DNA from: Prevotella sp.
GTDB taxonomy: Bacteria > Bacteroidota > Bacteroidia > Bacteroidales > Bacteroidaceae
Length of the DNA stretch: 57,167 bases
Reading direction: 5' to 3'
Assembly (NCBI GenBank): GCA_017471245.1
Contig: JAFUVB010000036.1
Span: 1-57,167, forward strand
Shown: positions 16,912-27,490 of the stretch, in pieces
Numbering within the stretch: the stretch's first letter is position 1
Layout of the letters: each line of letters starts with the position of its first letter
Notes under the pieces: model-generated
The model's database searches: none
Seen by the model: only the letters and a program-made list of their open reading frames with translations
What the model was told of the DNA's origin: nothing
Translations under genes and position numbers: made by a program

Positions 16912-18498
16912 CTACTTCACTTCCAACACAACGACGGATTTGGCTGGTATTTTGAACTTCAAACTGTTCTTTTTCACCTTTACATCCTTGAATGTTTCGG
17001 GCTTCACCTTATCCGGATTGTCAAAATCGTTGTAGTCAGAAATATTCTTACAGGTGAGAATGCGACCGGTCATGCTCTTCAGTTTGGCACCATCGATGTT
17101 GATTTCAATCTCTTTTTTCTTGTCAAGACTGACGTTTGTCACTGAAATCACGATTGTTCCATCTTCTTTTTTCGCAGATGTGGCGCTGATTAATGGCAGA
17201 CGGCGGAAACCGTTTTCCTTGCTGTTGTCCATGGCTACGTTCATATCGTGCCTGACATTCATGTTTTCGCACTTGATTTCTGTAGGCAAATAGGTTGCAT
17301 TCTGAAAAGGCTTGTACATCTCGAATACATGATAGGTCGGCGTAAGTACCATGTGACCGCCATCTTTGGTATCTGTCAGGATCATGCTTTGCAATACATT
17401 CACTATCTGTGCTATGTTTGCCATCTTCACTCTGTCGGTATGACGATGGAAAACATCAAGAGAGAGGGCTGCAACCATAGCATCGCGCATGGAATTCTGC
17501 TGGAAAAGATGACCTCTAACTGTTCCGGGCTCTTCGTCCCACCATGTTCCCCATTCGTCAACGAGCAGTCCGATTTGCTTTTTAGGGTCTTTCTTGTCCA
17601 TGATAGCGCAGTGCTTGTTGATGACATCCTCTATTTCGAGGCACTTTCCCAGTGTCCAGTAATACTGATCGCTGTCAAACGTCGTGGCAGAACCTTTGCT
17701 TCCATTCCAGCCAGATACGGTATAATAGTGCAATGAAAGACCATTCATGCGGTGTCCTACATTATCCATGAGCACTTTTGTCCAGTTATAGTCGTAATCG
17801 CTGGCACCACTTGCAATCTTATATAGCTGATGTCCGTCGTAGTTACGGCAGTATGTGGAGTATCTGCGATACAGGTCGCTGTAGTATTCCGGCCGCATGT
17901 TGCCGCCGCAACCCCAGCTTTCATTACCTATCCCGATATACTTCACATTCCAAGACTTGTCGCGACCGTTCTGGCGACGTAGTTTTGCCATGGGAGTATC
18001 GCCGTCGCTGGTCATGTATTCAACCCATTTGGCAAGTTCTTCCACAGTTCCGCTTCCCACATTTCCGCTGATATACGGCTCGCAACCAATGAGTTCGCAC
18101 AGGTTTAGAAACTCATGTGTACCGAAAGAATTGTCTTCTATCGTTCCACCCCAGTTGTTGTTCTGCATCTTTGGGCGCTTTTCTTTCGGTCCGATACCAT
18201 CCATCCAGTGGTATTCATCAGCAAAACAACCACCCGGCCAGCGCAAAACTGGCACTTTAAGGTCTTTTAATGCTTGCAAGACATCATTTCTGTAACCCTG
18301 TGTGTTAGGTATTGGGGAGTTTTCTCCTACCCAAAGGCCACCATAAATGCATGTTCCAAGATGCTCGGCAAACTGTCCGTAGATCTCTTTGGGTATTTTC
18401 TGTGTACCATTGTTTGCTTGAATACTGATGGTAGCGTCTTGTGCAGAAGCAAAAAGTGAGATTGTTGCTGTCAAAGCAACGATAATGAGTCTTTTCAT
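16912..18498 (-). CDS. secreted alpha-L-arabinofuranosidase, GH51
   Basis: 528 residues. The signal peptide (1-19, FASAQ) predicts export to periplasm or cell surface. The (beta/alpha)8 domain has EIYGQFAEHLG, RWPGGCFADEYHW, the acid/base Glu193 in IGIGNESWGCGG and the nucleophile Glu315 in LLVDEWGTWW, as in GH51. A C-terminal beta-sandwich with VTNVSLDKKKEIEINID completes the family architecture. It releases terminal arabinose from arabinan or arabinoxylan side chains. It lies 76 nt after araB and 56 nt before transketolase, inside the arabinose operon, which fits its substrate. Confidence 0.95.
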   Translation of the reverse strand: MKRLIIVALTATISLFASAQDATISIQANNGTQKIPKEIYGQFAEHLGTCIYGGLWVGENSPIPNTQGYRNDVLQALKDLKVPVLRWPGGCFADEYHWMDGIGPKEKRPKMQNNNWGGTIEDNSFGTHEFLNLCELIGCEPYISGNVGSGTVEELAKWVEYMTSDGDTPMAKLRRQNGRDKSWNVKYIGIGNESWGCGGNMRPEYYSDLYRRYSTYCRNYDGHQLYKIASGASDYDYNWTKVLMDNVGHRMNGLSLHYYTVSGWNGSKGSATTFDSDQYYWTLGKCLEIEDVINKHCAIMDKKDPKKQIGLLVDEWGTWWDEEPGTVRGHLFQQNSMRDAMVAALSLDVFHRHTDRVKMANIAQIVNVLQSMILTDTKDGGHMVLTPTYHVFEMYKPFQNATYLPTEIKCENMNVRHDMNVAMDNSKENGFRRLPLISATSAKKEDGTIVISVTNVSLDKKKEIEINIDGAKLKSMTGRILTCKNISDYNDFDNPDKVKPETFKDVKVKKNSLKFKIPAKSVVVLEVK

Positions 18499-18574
18499 AT
18501 ACTGTAATCTTTTTCTTATATTACGGATAAAGAGTGCGATTCCCTAACCGCACCCTTTATACAGATACAAGCAG

Positions 18575-20176
18575 TTACTTCTTGAACTTGACTGCAGCTT
18601 CCTCTATGCTGAGTCCGTTCTTGTAGTTTTCTATATAGGTGTTGAAGCCGGCCACATCTTCTGGTGTCGGTTTTATCTCAATACCGGCATTGCCAGTGAA
18701 CACCACGTTGTCTAAATAGTCGGGAAGCGACATGCCTTTCTCATTGTTTACGAGATAGGATGCCAGCAACGCAATGCCCCAAGCTCCTCCTTCGCCTGCC
18801 GTTTCCATGACAGATATCGGTGAATTGATAGCTGCGGCGAGGATTCGTTGCCCAACGCCCTTGGTCTTAAATAATCCTCCGTGTCCGGTTATTCTGTCAA
18901 CCTTCACCTTTTCTTCATTGAAAAGAATGTCGTTTCCTATCTTCAGCACGCCAACAGATGCGTGAAGATGGGCTCGCATGAAGTTGGCAAGGTTGAATTT
19001 GTCATTGGCAGATCTCACAAACATCGGTCTTCCTTCTGAAAGTCCGGTTACTGGCTCGCCAGAAATATAATTGTATGAAATCAGTCCGCCGCAGTCTGTG
19101 TCACCTTCTAATGCATGGTTGTACAGTTTTCCATAGATTTCGTTCATATCTACGGGAACTCCGATGAGTTGTTGGTATTCTTTGAATATATTAACCCATG
19201 CATTCAAGTCGGATGTACAGTTGTTGCAATGAACCATAGCTACCAAACTGCCATCAGGAGTGGTCACCATGTCGATCATCTCATAAGGTTTTGAGAGGTC
19301 ATGCTCCAAGACTATCATTGAGAATGATGATGTTCCGGCAGACACATTACCCGTTCTTTGCTTCACGGCATTCGTTGCAACCATGCCCGTTCCTGCATCT
19401 CCCTCGGGCGGGCAAACAGGTATTCCTGCCTTCAGACGACCTGAAACATCAAGGAGTCTTGCACCTTTTTCTGTTAGGCAACCGGCATTCTCTCCGGCAA
19501 CAAGCACTTTTGGCAGGATGTCAAGCAATTTCCAATTGTAGCCTTTGGGTGATACCAAGTTGTTGAACTTATCAACCATGGCAGACGAATAGTCCTTTGT
19601 CTCAGGGTCAATGGGAAGCATTCCGGAAGCATCACCTATTCCTAAAACCTTCTCACCTGTAATCTGCCAGTGGATATATCCTGCCAGTGTGGTCAGAAAC
19701 TCGATATCATTCACGTGGGGCTCATTGTCTAACACTGCTTGATACAGGTGAGAGATACTCCAGCGTAGAGGAATGTTGTAAGAGAATAGCTCTGAAAGCG
19801 TGGCAGCAGCCTTTCCTGTGTTCGTATTTCTCCATGTACGGAATGGAACGAGTATCTTCTCATCCTTGTCGAAAGGCATGTAGCCGTGCATCATGGCACT
19901 GATTCCGATGGCTGCAAGGTTGTTTATTTCAATGTCATATTGCTTTTTCACGTTGGAACAAAGATCTGCATAACTGTCTTGCAGGCCGTTCCATATCGCA
20001 TCGATGCTGTATGTCCAAAGTCCGTCTACAAGTTGGTTCTCCCATTCATGGCTTCCTTGTGCGATTGGTTTGTTTTCCTGATCAATCAATACTGATTTGA
20101 TTCTGGTGGAACCTAATTCAATACCGAGAATGGCCTTACCTGTCTCGATGGTTTGTTTTGCATTTAATTTCATCAT
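18575..20176 (-). CDS. araB: FGGY carbohydrate kinase, probable L-ribulokinase
   Basis: 533 residues, FGGY/actin-like kinase fold. The phosphate-binding start [27 protein letters not shown], the Asp/Gly-rich [16 protein letters not shown], the ATP motif [22 protein letters not shown] and [19 protein letters not shown] are visible. It resembles the long Bacteroidota form rather than the E. coli AraB sequence, so ribulokinase is assigned from its place between araA and the arabinosidase. Product would be L-ribulose-5-phosphate for AraD. A 174-nt gap without gene separates it from araA and holds a 10-bp inverted repeat (20286-20295 and 20328-20337). Confidence 0.85.
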   Translation of the reverse strand: MMKLNAKQTIETGKAILGIELGSTRIKSVLIDQENKPIAQGSHEWENQLVDGLWTYSIDAIWNGLQDSYADLCSNVKKQYDIEINNLAAIGISAMMHGYMPFDKDEKILVPFRTWRNTNTGKAAATLSELFSYNIPLRWSISHLYQAVLDNEPHVNDIEFLTTLAGYIHWQITGEKVLGIGDASGMLPIDPETKDYSSAMVDKFNNLVSPKGYNWKLLDILPKVLVAGENAGCLTEKGARLLDVSGRLKAGIPVCPPEGDAGTGMVATNAVKQRTGNVSAGTSSFSMIVLEHDLSKPYEMIDMVTTPDGSLVAMVHCNNCTSDLNAWVNIFKEYQQLIGVPVDMNEIYGKLYNHALEGDTDCGGLISYNYISGEPVTGLSEGRPMFVRSANDKFNLANFMRAHLHASVGVLKIGNDILFNEEKVKVDRITGHGGLFKTKGVGQRILAAAINSPISVMETAGEGGAWGIALLASYLVNNEKGMSLPDYLDNVVFTGNAGIEIKPTPEDVAGFNTYIENYKNGLSIEEAAVKFKK

Positions 20177-20350
20177 GTTGATTGTATAATGAAAAATGAA
20201 ATGAATGATTACTCTTAATTTAAACTAATGGTAACTGACATTTTCCAACATTTTCAGTTGGGTTCTGTCGTATATCAAAAAGCAAAATGAAAAATCAAAA
20301 ATGCCTACCATGATGGTTTCATCTTTAATTTTTCATTCTGCAGTGTGAGG

Positions 20351-21883
20351 TTATTTCAATGCCTTGTTGAGCATATAATACACTTCGTTGATACGAAGCT
20401 GCTGTTTCACGCTTTCAGTAGTGGAATCCTTGTTGATTCTAACATACTCAATGCCGAGCATTTCTGCGAAGTCTTCCCAGTATTCCTCGGTGATATCGTA
20501 TGAGAATGCACTGTGGTGTGTGCCTCCGGCAAGAATCCATGCTCCAGCACCAATCTCAAACGAGGGCTGCGGCACCCAAAGTGCACTGGCAACGGGCAGG
20601 TTTGGCATTGGTTTAGGCTCAATACACTCTACTTCCTGAGAAATTAAGCGGAAACGGTTTCCAAGGTCTACAACGGTTGCCTTTATGCCACGACCGGTCT
20701 TTGAGGTGAACACGAGGCGGGCAGTCTGCTGTTTGCGTATGCCGATGCCGAGGAAATGAACCTCCAATTTGGGCTTGTCGACAGCGATGAGCGGACAAAC
20801 CTCCAGCATGTGACTCTGAAGGCAGGATGAGCGATCGCCGGCGAAGTTCAGGGTATAGTCCTCCAAGAACGAGCAACCAATAGGCATTCCCTGTTGGATA
20901 ACCCACAAAGTGCGATAGAGACAAGCCGTTTTCCAGTCACCCTCAGCACCGAATCCGTAACCTTCTCCCATCAAACGCTGAGAGGCAAGACCAGGTATCT
21001 GGTCGAATCCAACGAAGTTAGGATCGTTGATGTCGGCATCTCCAAGGTCATCGAAGTTGGTTGTGAAGGCTGTAGCACCTTCGTCTTTCAGTACTCGGCG
21101 CAGTGCTATCTCTGCCTTGGCAGCGTTCTTAACCTTCTCCCAATATACCTGTTCGCCACTCTCGTCAATCTTGATGGTATACGACTTCTTGTATTCCTCA
21201 ACCAGAGCATCTGCCTCAGCATCAGTTACCTTCTTGAAATACTCCATCAGAGAAGATACTGGATAATAGTCAACATGATAGCCAAGGCGCTGCTCAAACT
21301 CAACGCGGTCGCCATCAGTAACGGCTACATTGTTCATGTTCATACCGAACATAAGGCAGCGTACGTTCTTTGCATCAGCAACACCTGCTGCAACGCGAGC
21401 CCATACGGCAATCTTCTTCTGTGCATCCTCACTTTTCCAGTAGCCGCACACCACTTTTCGCGGAATGCGCATGCGGGTGCAGATGTGTCCGAACTCAATA
21501 TCACCGTGCGCACTTTGGTTCAGATTCATGAAATCCATATCCATTGTATCCCATGGAATCTCTGCATTATACTGTGTATGGAAGTGGAGCAACGGCTTGT
21601 TCAGCTGCTGTAAGCCTTTAATCCACATCTTTGCAGGTGAGAAAGTGTGCATCCATGTGATGATACCGATACATTTCTCATCATTGTTGGCAGCTTTCAT
21701 CACAGCCTCCACCTCTTTTGAAGAGTTGGCTGTGCCTTTGTATACGATTTTAACAGGAATGTTTCCGCTGTTGTTCAGACCTTCAACCATTTCCTTGGAG
21801 TGACCATCAACCTGAACTACTGCGTCACCTCCATAAAGCAACTGTGCTCCAGTCACCCACCAAATTTCAAGATTATCAAACAT
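20351..21883 (-). CDS. araA: L-arabinose isomerase
   Basis: 510 residues, close to the usual 500. It converts L-arabinose to L-ribulose with a Mn2+ centre. Family segments include EIWWVTGAQLLYGGDA at the N-terminus, GIITWMHTFSPAKMWI, HFHTQYNAEIPWDTMDMDFM, GEGYGFGAEGDWKTACLY with a metal-binding Glu, SFLEDYTLNF with another, and the C-terminal GGTHHSAFSYDI. The operon order araD-araA-araB and the nearby Nudix-type regulator agree. A 111-nt gap precedes it after araD. Confidence 0.97.
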   Translation of the reverse strand: MFDNLEIWWVTGAQLLYGGDAVVQVDGHSKEMVEGLNNSGNIPVKIVYKGTANSSKEVEAVMKAANNDEKCIGIITWMHTFSPAKMWIKGLQQLNKPLLHFHTQYNAEIPWDTMDMDFMNLNQSAHGDIEFGHICTRMRIPRKVVCGYWKSEDAQKKIAVWARVAAGVADAKNVRCLMFGMNMNNVAVTDGDRVEFEQRLGYHVDYYPVSSLMEYFKKVTDAEADALVEEYKKSYTIKIDESGEQVYWEKVKNAAKAEIALRRVLKDEGATAFTTNFDDLGDADINDPNFVGFDQIPGLASQRLMGEGYGFGAEGDWKTACLYRTLWVIQQGMPIGCSFLEDYTLNFAGDRSSCLQSHMLEVCPLIAVDKPKLEVHFLGIGIRKQQTARLVFTSKTGRGIKATVVDLGNRFRLISQEVECIEPKPMPNLPVASALWVPQPSFEIGAGAWILAGGTHHSAFSYDITEEYWEDFAEMLGIEYVRINKDSTTESVKQQLRINEVYYMLNKALK

Positions 21884-21994
21884 GGTTTAATTTTTTTATG
21901 ATAGCCGACAATTAGCAACAGGCATACTGATAACCAACTGTCAGGATATCGGTGTTAATAATTATATTATATATTCATTAAAATGATTCTACAA

Positions 21995-22693
21995 TTAGCG
22001 CTTGGACTGGCCATAATAAGCATTTGGTCCGTGCTTGCGGCTGAAATGTTTCTCAATAAGCAGTGGGTTCATTGTTGTTTCTGGATTCACCATGAACGAT
22101 ACAAATGCCATTTTTGCCACTTGCTCCATGACAACGGCATTGTATACTGCCTGATCGGCATCTTTTCCCCATGAGAATGGACCATGATTCTTAACCAGCA
22201 CACCAGGAGTATGTACAGGATTGATGTTTCCGCTCTTGATCCGGTTGACAATAACCACACCCGTTTCCTTCTCATACTCAGCCATCTGATCCTCGGTCAT
22301 GTCGTAAGTGCATGGAATCTCGTCGTGGAAATAGTCGGCATGTGTTGTTCCAATGTTTGGAATGTCCTTGCCTGCCTGCGCCCATGCAGTAGCGTAGGTG
22401 GAATGTGTATGCACAATGCCGCCCAATTCTGGGAACGCCTTATATAAAATAAGGTGTGTAGGTGTGTCGGAAGAAGGGTTCAAGTCTCCTTCTACCACCT
22501 TTCCACTTTCGAGGTCAACCACTACCATATCGCTGGCTTTCATTGTTTCGTAGCTCACACCTGACGGTTTGATCACCACAAGCCCTTTCTCACGGTCGAT
22601 TCCCGACACGTTACCCCATGTGAAGATCACCAGATTGTGCTTCACCAGGTCGAGATTGGCTTTGAATACTTTCTCTTTCAGTTCTTCTAACAT
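21995..22693 (-). CDS. araD: L-ribulose-5-phosphate 4-epimerase
   Basis: 232 residues from ATG 22691-22693; the longer in-frame extension overlaps the regulator gene and is rejected. Class II aldolase fold; converts L-ribulose-5-phosphate to D-xylulose-5-phosphate. Visible are GNVSGID (27-33), KPSGV (42-46), SSDTPTH with Asp76, and zinc ligands His95, His97 and His170 in [10 protein letters not shown] and KNHGPFSWG, nearly the E. coli numbering. The start lies 37 nt after the regulator gene. Confidence 0.96.
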   Translation of the reverse strand: MLEELKEKVFKANLDLVKHNLVIFTWGNVSGIDREKGLVVIKPSGVSYETMKASDMVVVDLESGKVVEGDLNPSSDTPTHLILYKAFPELGGIVHTHSTYATAWAQAGKDIPNIGTTHADYFHDEIPCTYDMTEDQMAEYEKETGVVIVNRIKSGNINPVHTPGVLVKNHGPFSWGKDADQAVYNAVVMEQVAKMAFVSFMVNPETTMNPLLIEKHFSRKHGPNAYYGQSKR

Positions 22694-22730
22694 AATATGA
22701 TACGACGTTTTATTACCCGCCATCAGCATC

Positions 22731-23408
22731 TTACAGCTTGAAAGTGGGATATTCTTGATACATTCTTCTATTGAAACGATACAAGGCAGCACCCCTCTTG
22801 GAGCTATACTTATCAATCAGTTCCGTCTTTTCAATCGTGTCAATAGCTTTGATGCGCTTACGGAAATTGCGTTTGTCGAGCTCTTCACCGAGAATTGCCT
22901 CGTAAACCAGCTGAAGCTGAGTGAGCGTAAAGAGATCGGGCAGCAGATTGAAGCAGAGCGGTTCAGAATTGATATGCATCCGCAACAGTGTGAGTGCTTT
23001 CTTTATCATGATGTTATGATCGGAGAACAACTTTGGAATTGCATCAACATCAACCCATTCCAGCCCGTGCTTCTTCAGCAAATCTTCCTGATAATCGCTC
23101 ACATTGATCAGTGCGCAATAGGCAACCGACACCACTCGCTCGCCAGGATCGCGGTCTACGGCTCCGAAAGCTGCCACTTGCCTCATGTAGATATGCTTCA
23201 GCCCAGTCAGTTTATAAAGCACCCTGTATGCTGCTTCATCAATGCTTTCGTTTTCGCCAACGAATCCGCCGTAGAGAGACCACTCCCCACGGCCAGGATC
23301 CATTTGGCGTTTGCCAAGAAGCACCTTTAGTTTCTTTTTGTCGAAACCAAAGACTATGCAGTCAACGGCAACGAAAACCTTGTTATGTTCAGCATAGAAC
23401 GCTGTCAT
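22731..23408 (-). CDS. Nudix-domain transcriptional regulator of arabinose genes (AraR/NrtR type)
   Basis: 225 residues. The N-terminal Nudix fold (about 10-140) keeps the [16 protein letters not shown] frame, but the REUXEE part of the Nudix box reads RVLYKL, so pyrophosphohydrolase activity should be lost. The C-terminal winged helix (about 150-225) carries [20 protein letters not shown] and NFRKRIKAI, as in NrtR-like regulators. In Bacteroides thetaiotaomicron a Nudix regulator at the corresponding place (AraR) controls arabinose genes with arabinose as effector; the same role is inferred here. It sits between the symporter and araD in the operon, so it is likely autoregulated. Confidence 0.9.
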   Translation of the reverse strand: MTAFYAEHNKVFVAVDCIVFGFDKKKLKVLLGKRQMDPGRGEWSLYGGFVGENESIDEAAYRVLYKLTGLKHIYMRQVAAFGAVDRDPGERVVSVAYCALINVSDYQEDLLKKHGLEWVDVDAIPKLFSDHNIMIKKALTLLRMHINSEPLCFNLLPDLFTLTQLQLVYEAILGEELDKRNFRKRIKAIDTIEKTELIDKYSSKRGAALYRFNRRMYQEYPTFKL

Positions 23409-23428
23409 CTTCTTTCTTTAAGTCAGTA

Positions 23429-25108
23429 TTACCAGAAATAAATGTAGAACGCAACGGTGAAGCCGAGGATGATGCATGTGTGGATCACATCCCAGGTATT
23501 CCAACTGGCACGTGTTGCGGCAATCTGCTCTGGCGTTGCCGTACCAAATACCAAGCCTTTGATCTTCTCCTGGTTCGGAGCTTCTGTGAACAGACTCACG
23601 ATAATCACGATGATGCAGCATACAATCAGCATGGCACCGCAGAAATACAGCCAGTTGAAGTCGTAGAACACAGTCTTGAACCAACTATCGCTGGCATTCG
23701 TGGCATTGCTGTAGTATACCTTTGCTCCCAAACGGGTCAGACCAATAATGATACCAGACAGCAGTCCCCACATACCACCCTTAGCGGATGTACGCTTCCA
23801 ACAGATGCCCAGCAAGAAGGCTGCTGCTATACCAGGAGCCAGCACACTCTGCACATCCTGCAAGTAGTTATAGAGCACATTACCCACAGAACGCATGATG
23901 GGAATCCAGAGAATACCAAGAACAACGATGACCACGGTGGCAATCTGTCCGATGCGTACGAGACTCTTCTCAGAAGTTTGTGGCTTTAAGCGCTTCCAGA
24001 AGTCAATAGTGAACAGCATTGCTGAAGAGTTAAACAAGGATGCCAGTGAAGACATCAGGGCAGCAAGTATTCCGCAAACCACCAAACCTTTCACACCGGC
24101 AGGCAGCAGCTTGGCCACAAGGGTGGGGAAGGCTGCATCTGGAGTTGACAGAGAGAACACTTCACCGTTAGGCATGGCAATACCCTTTGTACTCAGCGCG
24201 TATGCAATCATTCCGGGAATCAGGAACAGGAACACAGGCAGCAACTTCAGATAAGCACCGAAGATTGTACCACGACGGCTTTCCTTTTCGTTTTTACCCG
24301 AGAGAACACGCTGTACGATATACTGATCAGTGCACCAATACCAGAAACCAATCACGGCGGAACCTACGAGAGCACCAAGCCAGGGATAGTCTGGATCGCG
24401 AAGGTCGCGGATCAGGTCAGTCATGTGGTCGCCATACTCATTCACAGTCTGTACAGAGCAGGTTGCCATCATCTCATCCCATCCGCCAAGAGCCTTCAAG
24501 CCCAGCACGAGAATGATAAGAGAACCCAGCAACAGAATTGGAGTCTGCAGCACGGAAGTGTAGAGCACCGACTTCATACCACCGAAGATGGTATAAAGAG
24601 CGGTGATAAGCACCAGTCCGATAGCAGCAATCCAGAAGAAGTCGATGCCCCAAAGCTCCTTGATGCCGAATACCTGTTGGAAAACCAGACCACCGGCATA
24701 TACCGTCACGGCAACTTTTGTGAGCACATAGCTGATCAGCGAGATCACCGAGAGGATGGTGCGGCTCTCCTTGTTGTAGCGTTTCTCGAGGAATTCCGGC
24801 ATAGTATACACCATTGAACGTGAGTAGAACGGAACGAACACCCATCCCAAAATCAGGATCATCCATCCCTGAATCTCCCAGTGAGCCATGGCCATACCTG
24901 ATGATGCACCTGCACCGGCAAGACCGATCAGGTGTTCAGAACCAATGTTTGAGGCAAAGATGGACGCACCGATGGCTATCCACGTAGCATCCTTACCACC
25001 TAAGAAATAATCCGCAGAGTTGTCGTTTCTCTGACTGACAACCCAAATCACGATACCTATCAGTGCACAGCAAAATACACCGATAACGATCCAGTCTAAT
25101 AATTGCAT
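23429..25108 (-). CDS. sodium:solute symporter, probable arabinose importer
   Basis: 559 residues, SSS (SGLT-like) family with about 14 membrane helices. Signatures include SADYFLGGKDATWIAIGASIFASNIGSEHLIGLAG, FYSRSMVYTMPEFLEKRYN, and FWYWCTDQYIVQRVLSGKNE, the last two typical of sugar-transporting SGLT/vSGLT members. Positioned between galM and the Nudix regulator, its substrate is most probably L-arabinose; this is inference from context. It starts 40 nt after galM and ends 20 nt before the regulator gene, so the three are one transcript. Confidence 0.92.
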   Translation of the reverse strand: MQLLDWIVIGVFCCALIGIVIWVVSQRNDNSADYFLGGKDATWIAIGASIFASNIGSEHLIGLAGAGASSGMAMAHWEIQGWMILILGWVFVPFYSRSMVYTMPEFLEKRYNKESRTILSVISLISYVLTKVAVTVYAGGLVFQQVFGIKELWGIDFFWIAAIGLVLITALYTIFGGMKSVLYTSVLQTPILLLGSLIILVLGLKALGGWDEMMATCSVQTVNEYGDHMTDLIRDLRDPDYPWLGALVGSAVIGFWYWCTDQYIVQRVLSGKNEKESRRGTIFGAYLKLLPVFLFLIPGMIAYALSTKGIAMPNGEVFSLSTPDAAFPTLVAKLLPAGVKGLVVCGILAALMSSLASLFNSSAMLFTIDFWKRLKPQTSEKSLVRIGQIATVVIVVLGILWIPIMRSVGNVLYNYLQDVQSVLAPGIAAAFLLGICWKRTSAKGGMWGLLSGIIIGLTRLGAKVYYSNATNASDSWFKTVFYDFNWLYFCGAMLIVCCIIVIIVSLFTEAPNQEKIKGLVFGTATPEQIAATRASWNTWDVIHTCIILGFTVAFYIYFW

Positions 25109-25148
25109 ATTGTACGATTGTTAAATAATTTGTTTGAAACTTCTTCCT

Positions 25149-26318
25149 TTACTGTTTCACCACACCGAACTTATAGATGCAGTGAGAGTAGTATTTCTCA
25201 CCTGGACTCAGGAATGGTGACGGCCACTTGGGCTTGTTGGGAGAGTCGGGATACTTCTGTGTCTCCAGACACACACCAGCATGCTTTGCATACTTGATGC
25301 CTTTCTTTCCTGCAACCTTGCCTTCAAGGAAATTACCCGTGTATACCTGAATTCCCGGTTCGTTGGTGAACACCTCAAGCATGATACCTGTTTCAGGTGA
25401 ATAGAGGCTGGCTGCCAATTGTTTGATATTGCCCTTGCCGTCATGATATGAGGCTAAGCACCAGTTGTGGTCGAAACCGTTGGCATTCTTGATAGGTTTG
25501 TAGTCGAAGTTGTTCACATCCTTGCCAATTTCCTTCGGTTCCATGAAGTCCATAGGTGTGCCTTTCACCCAAGCCGTGTCGCCAGTGGTCATATAAGTGG
25601 CATCAGATGGTGTGTAGATGTATGCATTCACATGGAGAATGTGGTTTTCGATAGTCTTGTTGGGGTCACCGTTCAGGTTGAAATATGAGTGGTTAGTCAT
25701 GTTCACCACTGTCTTCTTGTCGGTCGTGGCAGCATACGTGATATCGAGGCTGTTGTTGTTGCGAACAACATACGTAACATCTGCCTTCACGTTGCCTGGG
25801 AAGTTGTTGTCACCATCGGGCGACATCATTGTCAACACCAGTGTAGAGTCGTTGGGCTGGTTAGCATCGTACACCTGATACTGCCATCCTGAGGGACCTC
25901 CGTGCAGGCAGTGTCCGAAATTGTTCTTTGGCAACTGGATGGTTTTTCCGTCGATGGTGATCAGACCGTCCTTGATACGGTTGGCATAACGCCCGATAGC
26001 AGCTCCAAAATCGCTTGGAGAATTCACCGAGTCGGCATACTGTGCAACGTTGTCGTAACCCAACACCACATCTTTCAGCTCATTGTTCTTGTCGGGCACC
26101 ATCAGCGATACCACTCGTCCGCCGAAATTGGTGATACACACCTCCATACCGTTGTTATTGGTCAGTGTGTACAGTTTCACCGTTTTCTCATTAATAGTTG
26201 TGTCGAAGGCAGTCGGGTTCAGTCCCGACACGGTCAGTTTGGCATCATTACCGCCACAAGCGGCGAGCAGGATGGCTGCCATTCCTGCACCGCAAATCAT
26301 AGATTTAATGTGTTTCAT
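25149..26318 (-). CDS. galM: exported aldose 1-epimerase (mutarotase) lipoprotein
   Basis: 389 residues from ATG 26316-26318; the 22 residues further upstream are AT-rich leader. The lipobox MAAILLAACGG predicts a lipid-anchored, periplasmic protein, unlike cytosolic E. coli GalM. Family motifs are NFGGRVVSLMVPD, AAIGRYANRIKDG, the catalytic His region NNFGHCLHGGPSGWQYQVY and VNMTNHSYFNLNG, and the Glu near the C-terminus (GVCLETQKYPDSPNK). As first gene of the arabinose operon it would speed anomer conversion of sugar before uptake by the symporter. Confidence 0.93.
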   Translation of the reverse strand: MKHIKSMICGAGMAAILLAACGGNDAKLTVSGLNPTAFDTTINEKTVKLYTLTNNNGMEVCITNFGGRVVSLMVPDKNNELKDVVLGYDNVAQYADSVNSPSDFGAAIGRYANRIKDGLITIDGKTIQLPKNNFGHCLHGGPSGWQYQVYDANQPNDSTLVLTMMSPDGDNNFPGNVKADVTYVVRNNNSLDITYAATTDKKTVVNMTNHSYFNLNGDPNKTIENHILHVNAYIYTPSDATYMTTGDTAWVKGTPMDFMEPKEIGKDVNNFDYKPIKNANGFDHNWCLASYHDGKGNIKQLAASLYSPETGIMLEVFTNEPGIQVYTGNFLEGKVAGKKGIKYAKHAGVCLETQKYPDSPNKPKWPSPFLSPGEKYYSHCIYKFGVVKQ

Positions 26319-26494
26319 TGTAGTTGAATAAATTAAGAGTATTGAATTTGGGTGTAAAAATACAATTTTTTTTTGAGTATCCATTATATATAAAGGTAAG
26401 AATACATGTATTTAAGATTTTTTATGTGATATCATCCCTTGTTAATATTTATTGTTTTTTATGCGTTGAGCGTATAGATTCCTATAAAAATCAT

Positions 26495-26502
26495 TATCTT
26501 TG
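26495..26502 (+). promoter_or_regulatory. -7 box immediately before the Gfo/Idh gene
   Basis: TATCTTTG, with the ATG only 4 nt later (26507), so initiation would fall at or inside the start codon. No TTTG occurs at the standard 19-20 nt upstream; the nearest TTG is 26 nt away. The divergent region 26319-26506 must also hold the galM promoter, but I cannot place it with confidence. Confidence 0.5.
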
Positions 26503-26506
26503 CAAC

Positions 26507-27490
26507 ATGAAACTAATTAACTGGGGATTTATTGGCTGTGGCGATGTCACAGAAAGGAAATCGGGACCTGCCTTCAATGAGGTTCCAGGGTCGAAAATTG
26601 TAGCGGTGATGAGCCGTACTGAGAAGCGTGCACGCTCGTATGCCGAGCGCCATCATGTGCCAAAATGGTATACAGATGCGCAAAGGTTGATCGACGACCC
26701 TGACGTGAATGCTATTTATGTGGCAACACCGCCGAGCAGTCATGCCACATTTGCCATTATGGCGATGAAGGCGGGCAAGCCTGTGTATGTGGAGAAACCG
26801 CTTGCAGCATGCTATGATGATTGTGTGCGCGTGAATCGTGTCAGTCAGGAGACGGGTGTGCCATGTTATGTTGCCTACTACCGCCGTTACCTGCCTTATT
26901 TCCAACGTGTAAAAGAGATTGTGAAGAACGGTGTGATCGGAACTGTTGTGAATGTGCAGGTGCGCATGTCGGTGCCACCGCGCACCCCAGACTATTATTC
27001 AGAAGAGAATCTGCCATGGCGACTTCAGCCTCAGATTGCAGGCGGTGGCTATTTCTATGACTTGGCGCCCCATCAGTTAGATCTGCTGCAAGACATGTTC
27101 GGAGTAATCACAGAGGCGAGTGGCATCTGTGCCAATGTTGGCGGACTTTATCAGGCAGAAGACAGCGTGAGCGCGTGCTTCCGCTTTGAGAACGGCTTGC
27201 CCGGCAGTGGCTCCTGGTGCTTCGTAGGTCATGAGTCGGCACAGGAAGATTGTATAGAACTGATTGGTGAGCGTGGTATCCTGAGTTTCTCGGTATTCAA
27301 CTTCGATCCCATCGTGCTTGTAACCAGTGAGGGCGAACAGAAAATTGAAGTGGAAAACCCTCCATACGTGCAGCTGCCAATTATCAAGAGCGTGACTGAA
27401 GCGCTGCAAGGCACAGGCGTATGCTCGGCAACGAGTGTGAGTGCAACACCTGTTAACTGGGTGCTTGATAGGATATTGGGAAAGATTTGA
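26507..27490 (+). CDS. Gfo/Idh/MocA family oxidoreductase
   Basis: 327 residues from ATG 26507. NAD(P)-binding Rossmann start WGFIGCGDVTERKSGPAF, sugar-binding motif VEKPLAACYDDCVRVN with the EKP signature (about residue 92), and C-terminal half with GGGYFYDLAPHQLDLLQDMFG. The family oxidises or reduces sugars, inositols and related alcohols; the substrate cannot be read. No signal peptide, so cytosolic. Divergent from the arabinose operon, but a joint role is only possible, not shown. Its TGA overlaps the next ATG by one base (TGATG), indicating coupling with the DUF4421 gene. Confidence 0.9.
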   Translation: MKLINWGFIGCGDVTERKSGPAFNEVPGSKIVAVMSRTEKRARSYAERHHVPKWYTDAQRLIDDPDVNAIYVATPPSSHATFAIMAMKAGKPVYVEKPLAACYDDCVRVNRVSQETGVPCYVAYYRRYLPYFQRVKEIVKNGVIGTVVNVQVRMSVPPRTPDYYSEENLPWRLQPQIAGGGYFYDLAPHQLDLLQDMFGVITEASGICANVGGLYQAEDSVSACFRFENGLPGSGSWCFVGHESAQEDCIELIGERGILSFSVFNFDPIVLVTSEGEQKIEVENPPYVQLPIIKSVTEALQGTGVCSATSVSATPVNWVLDRILGKI

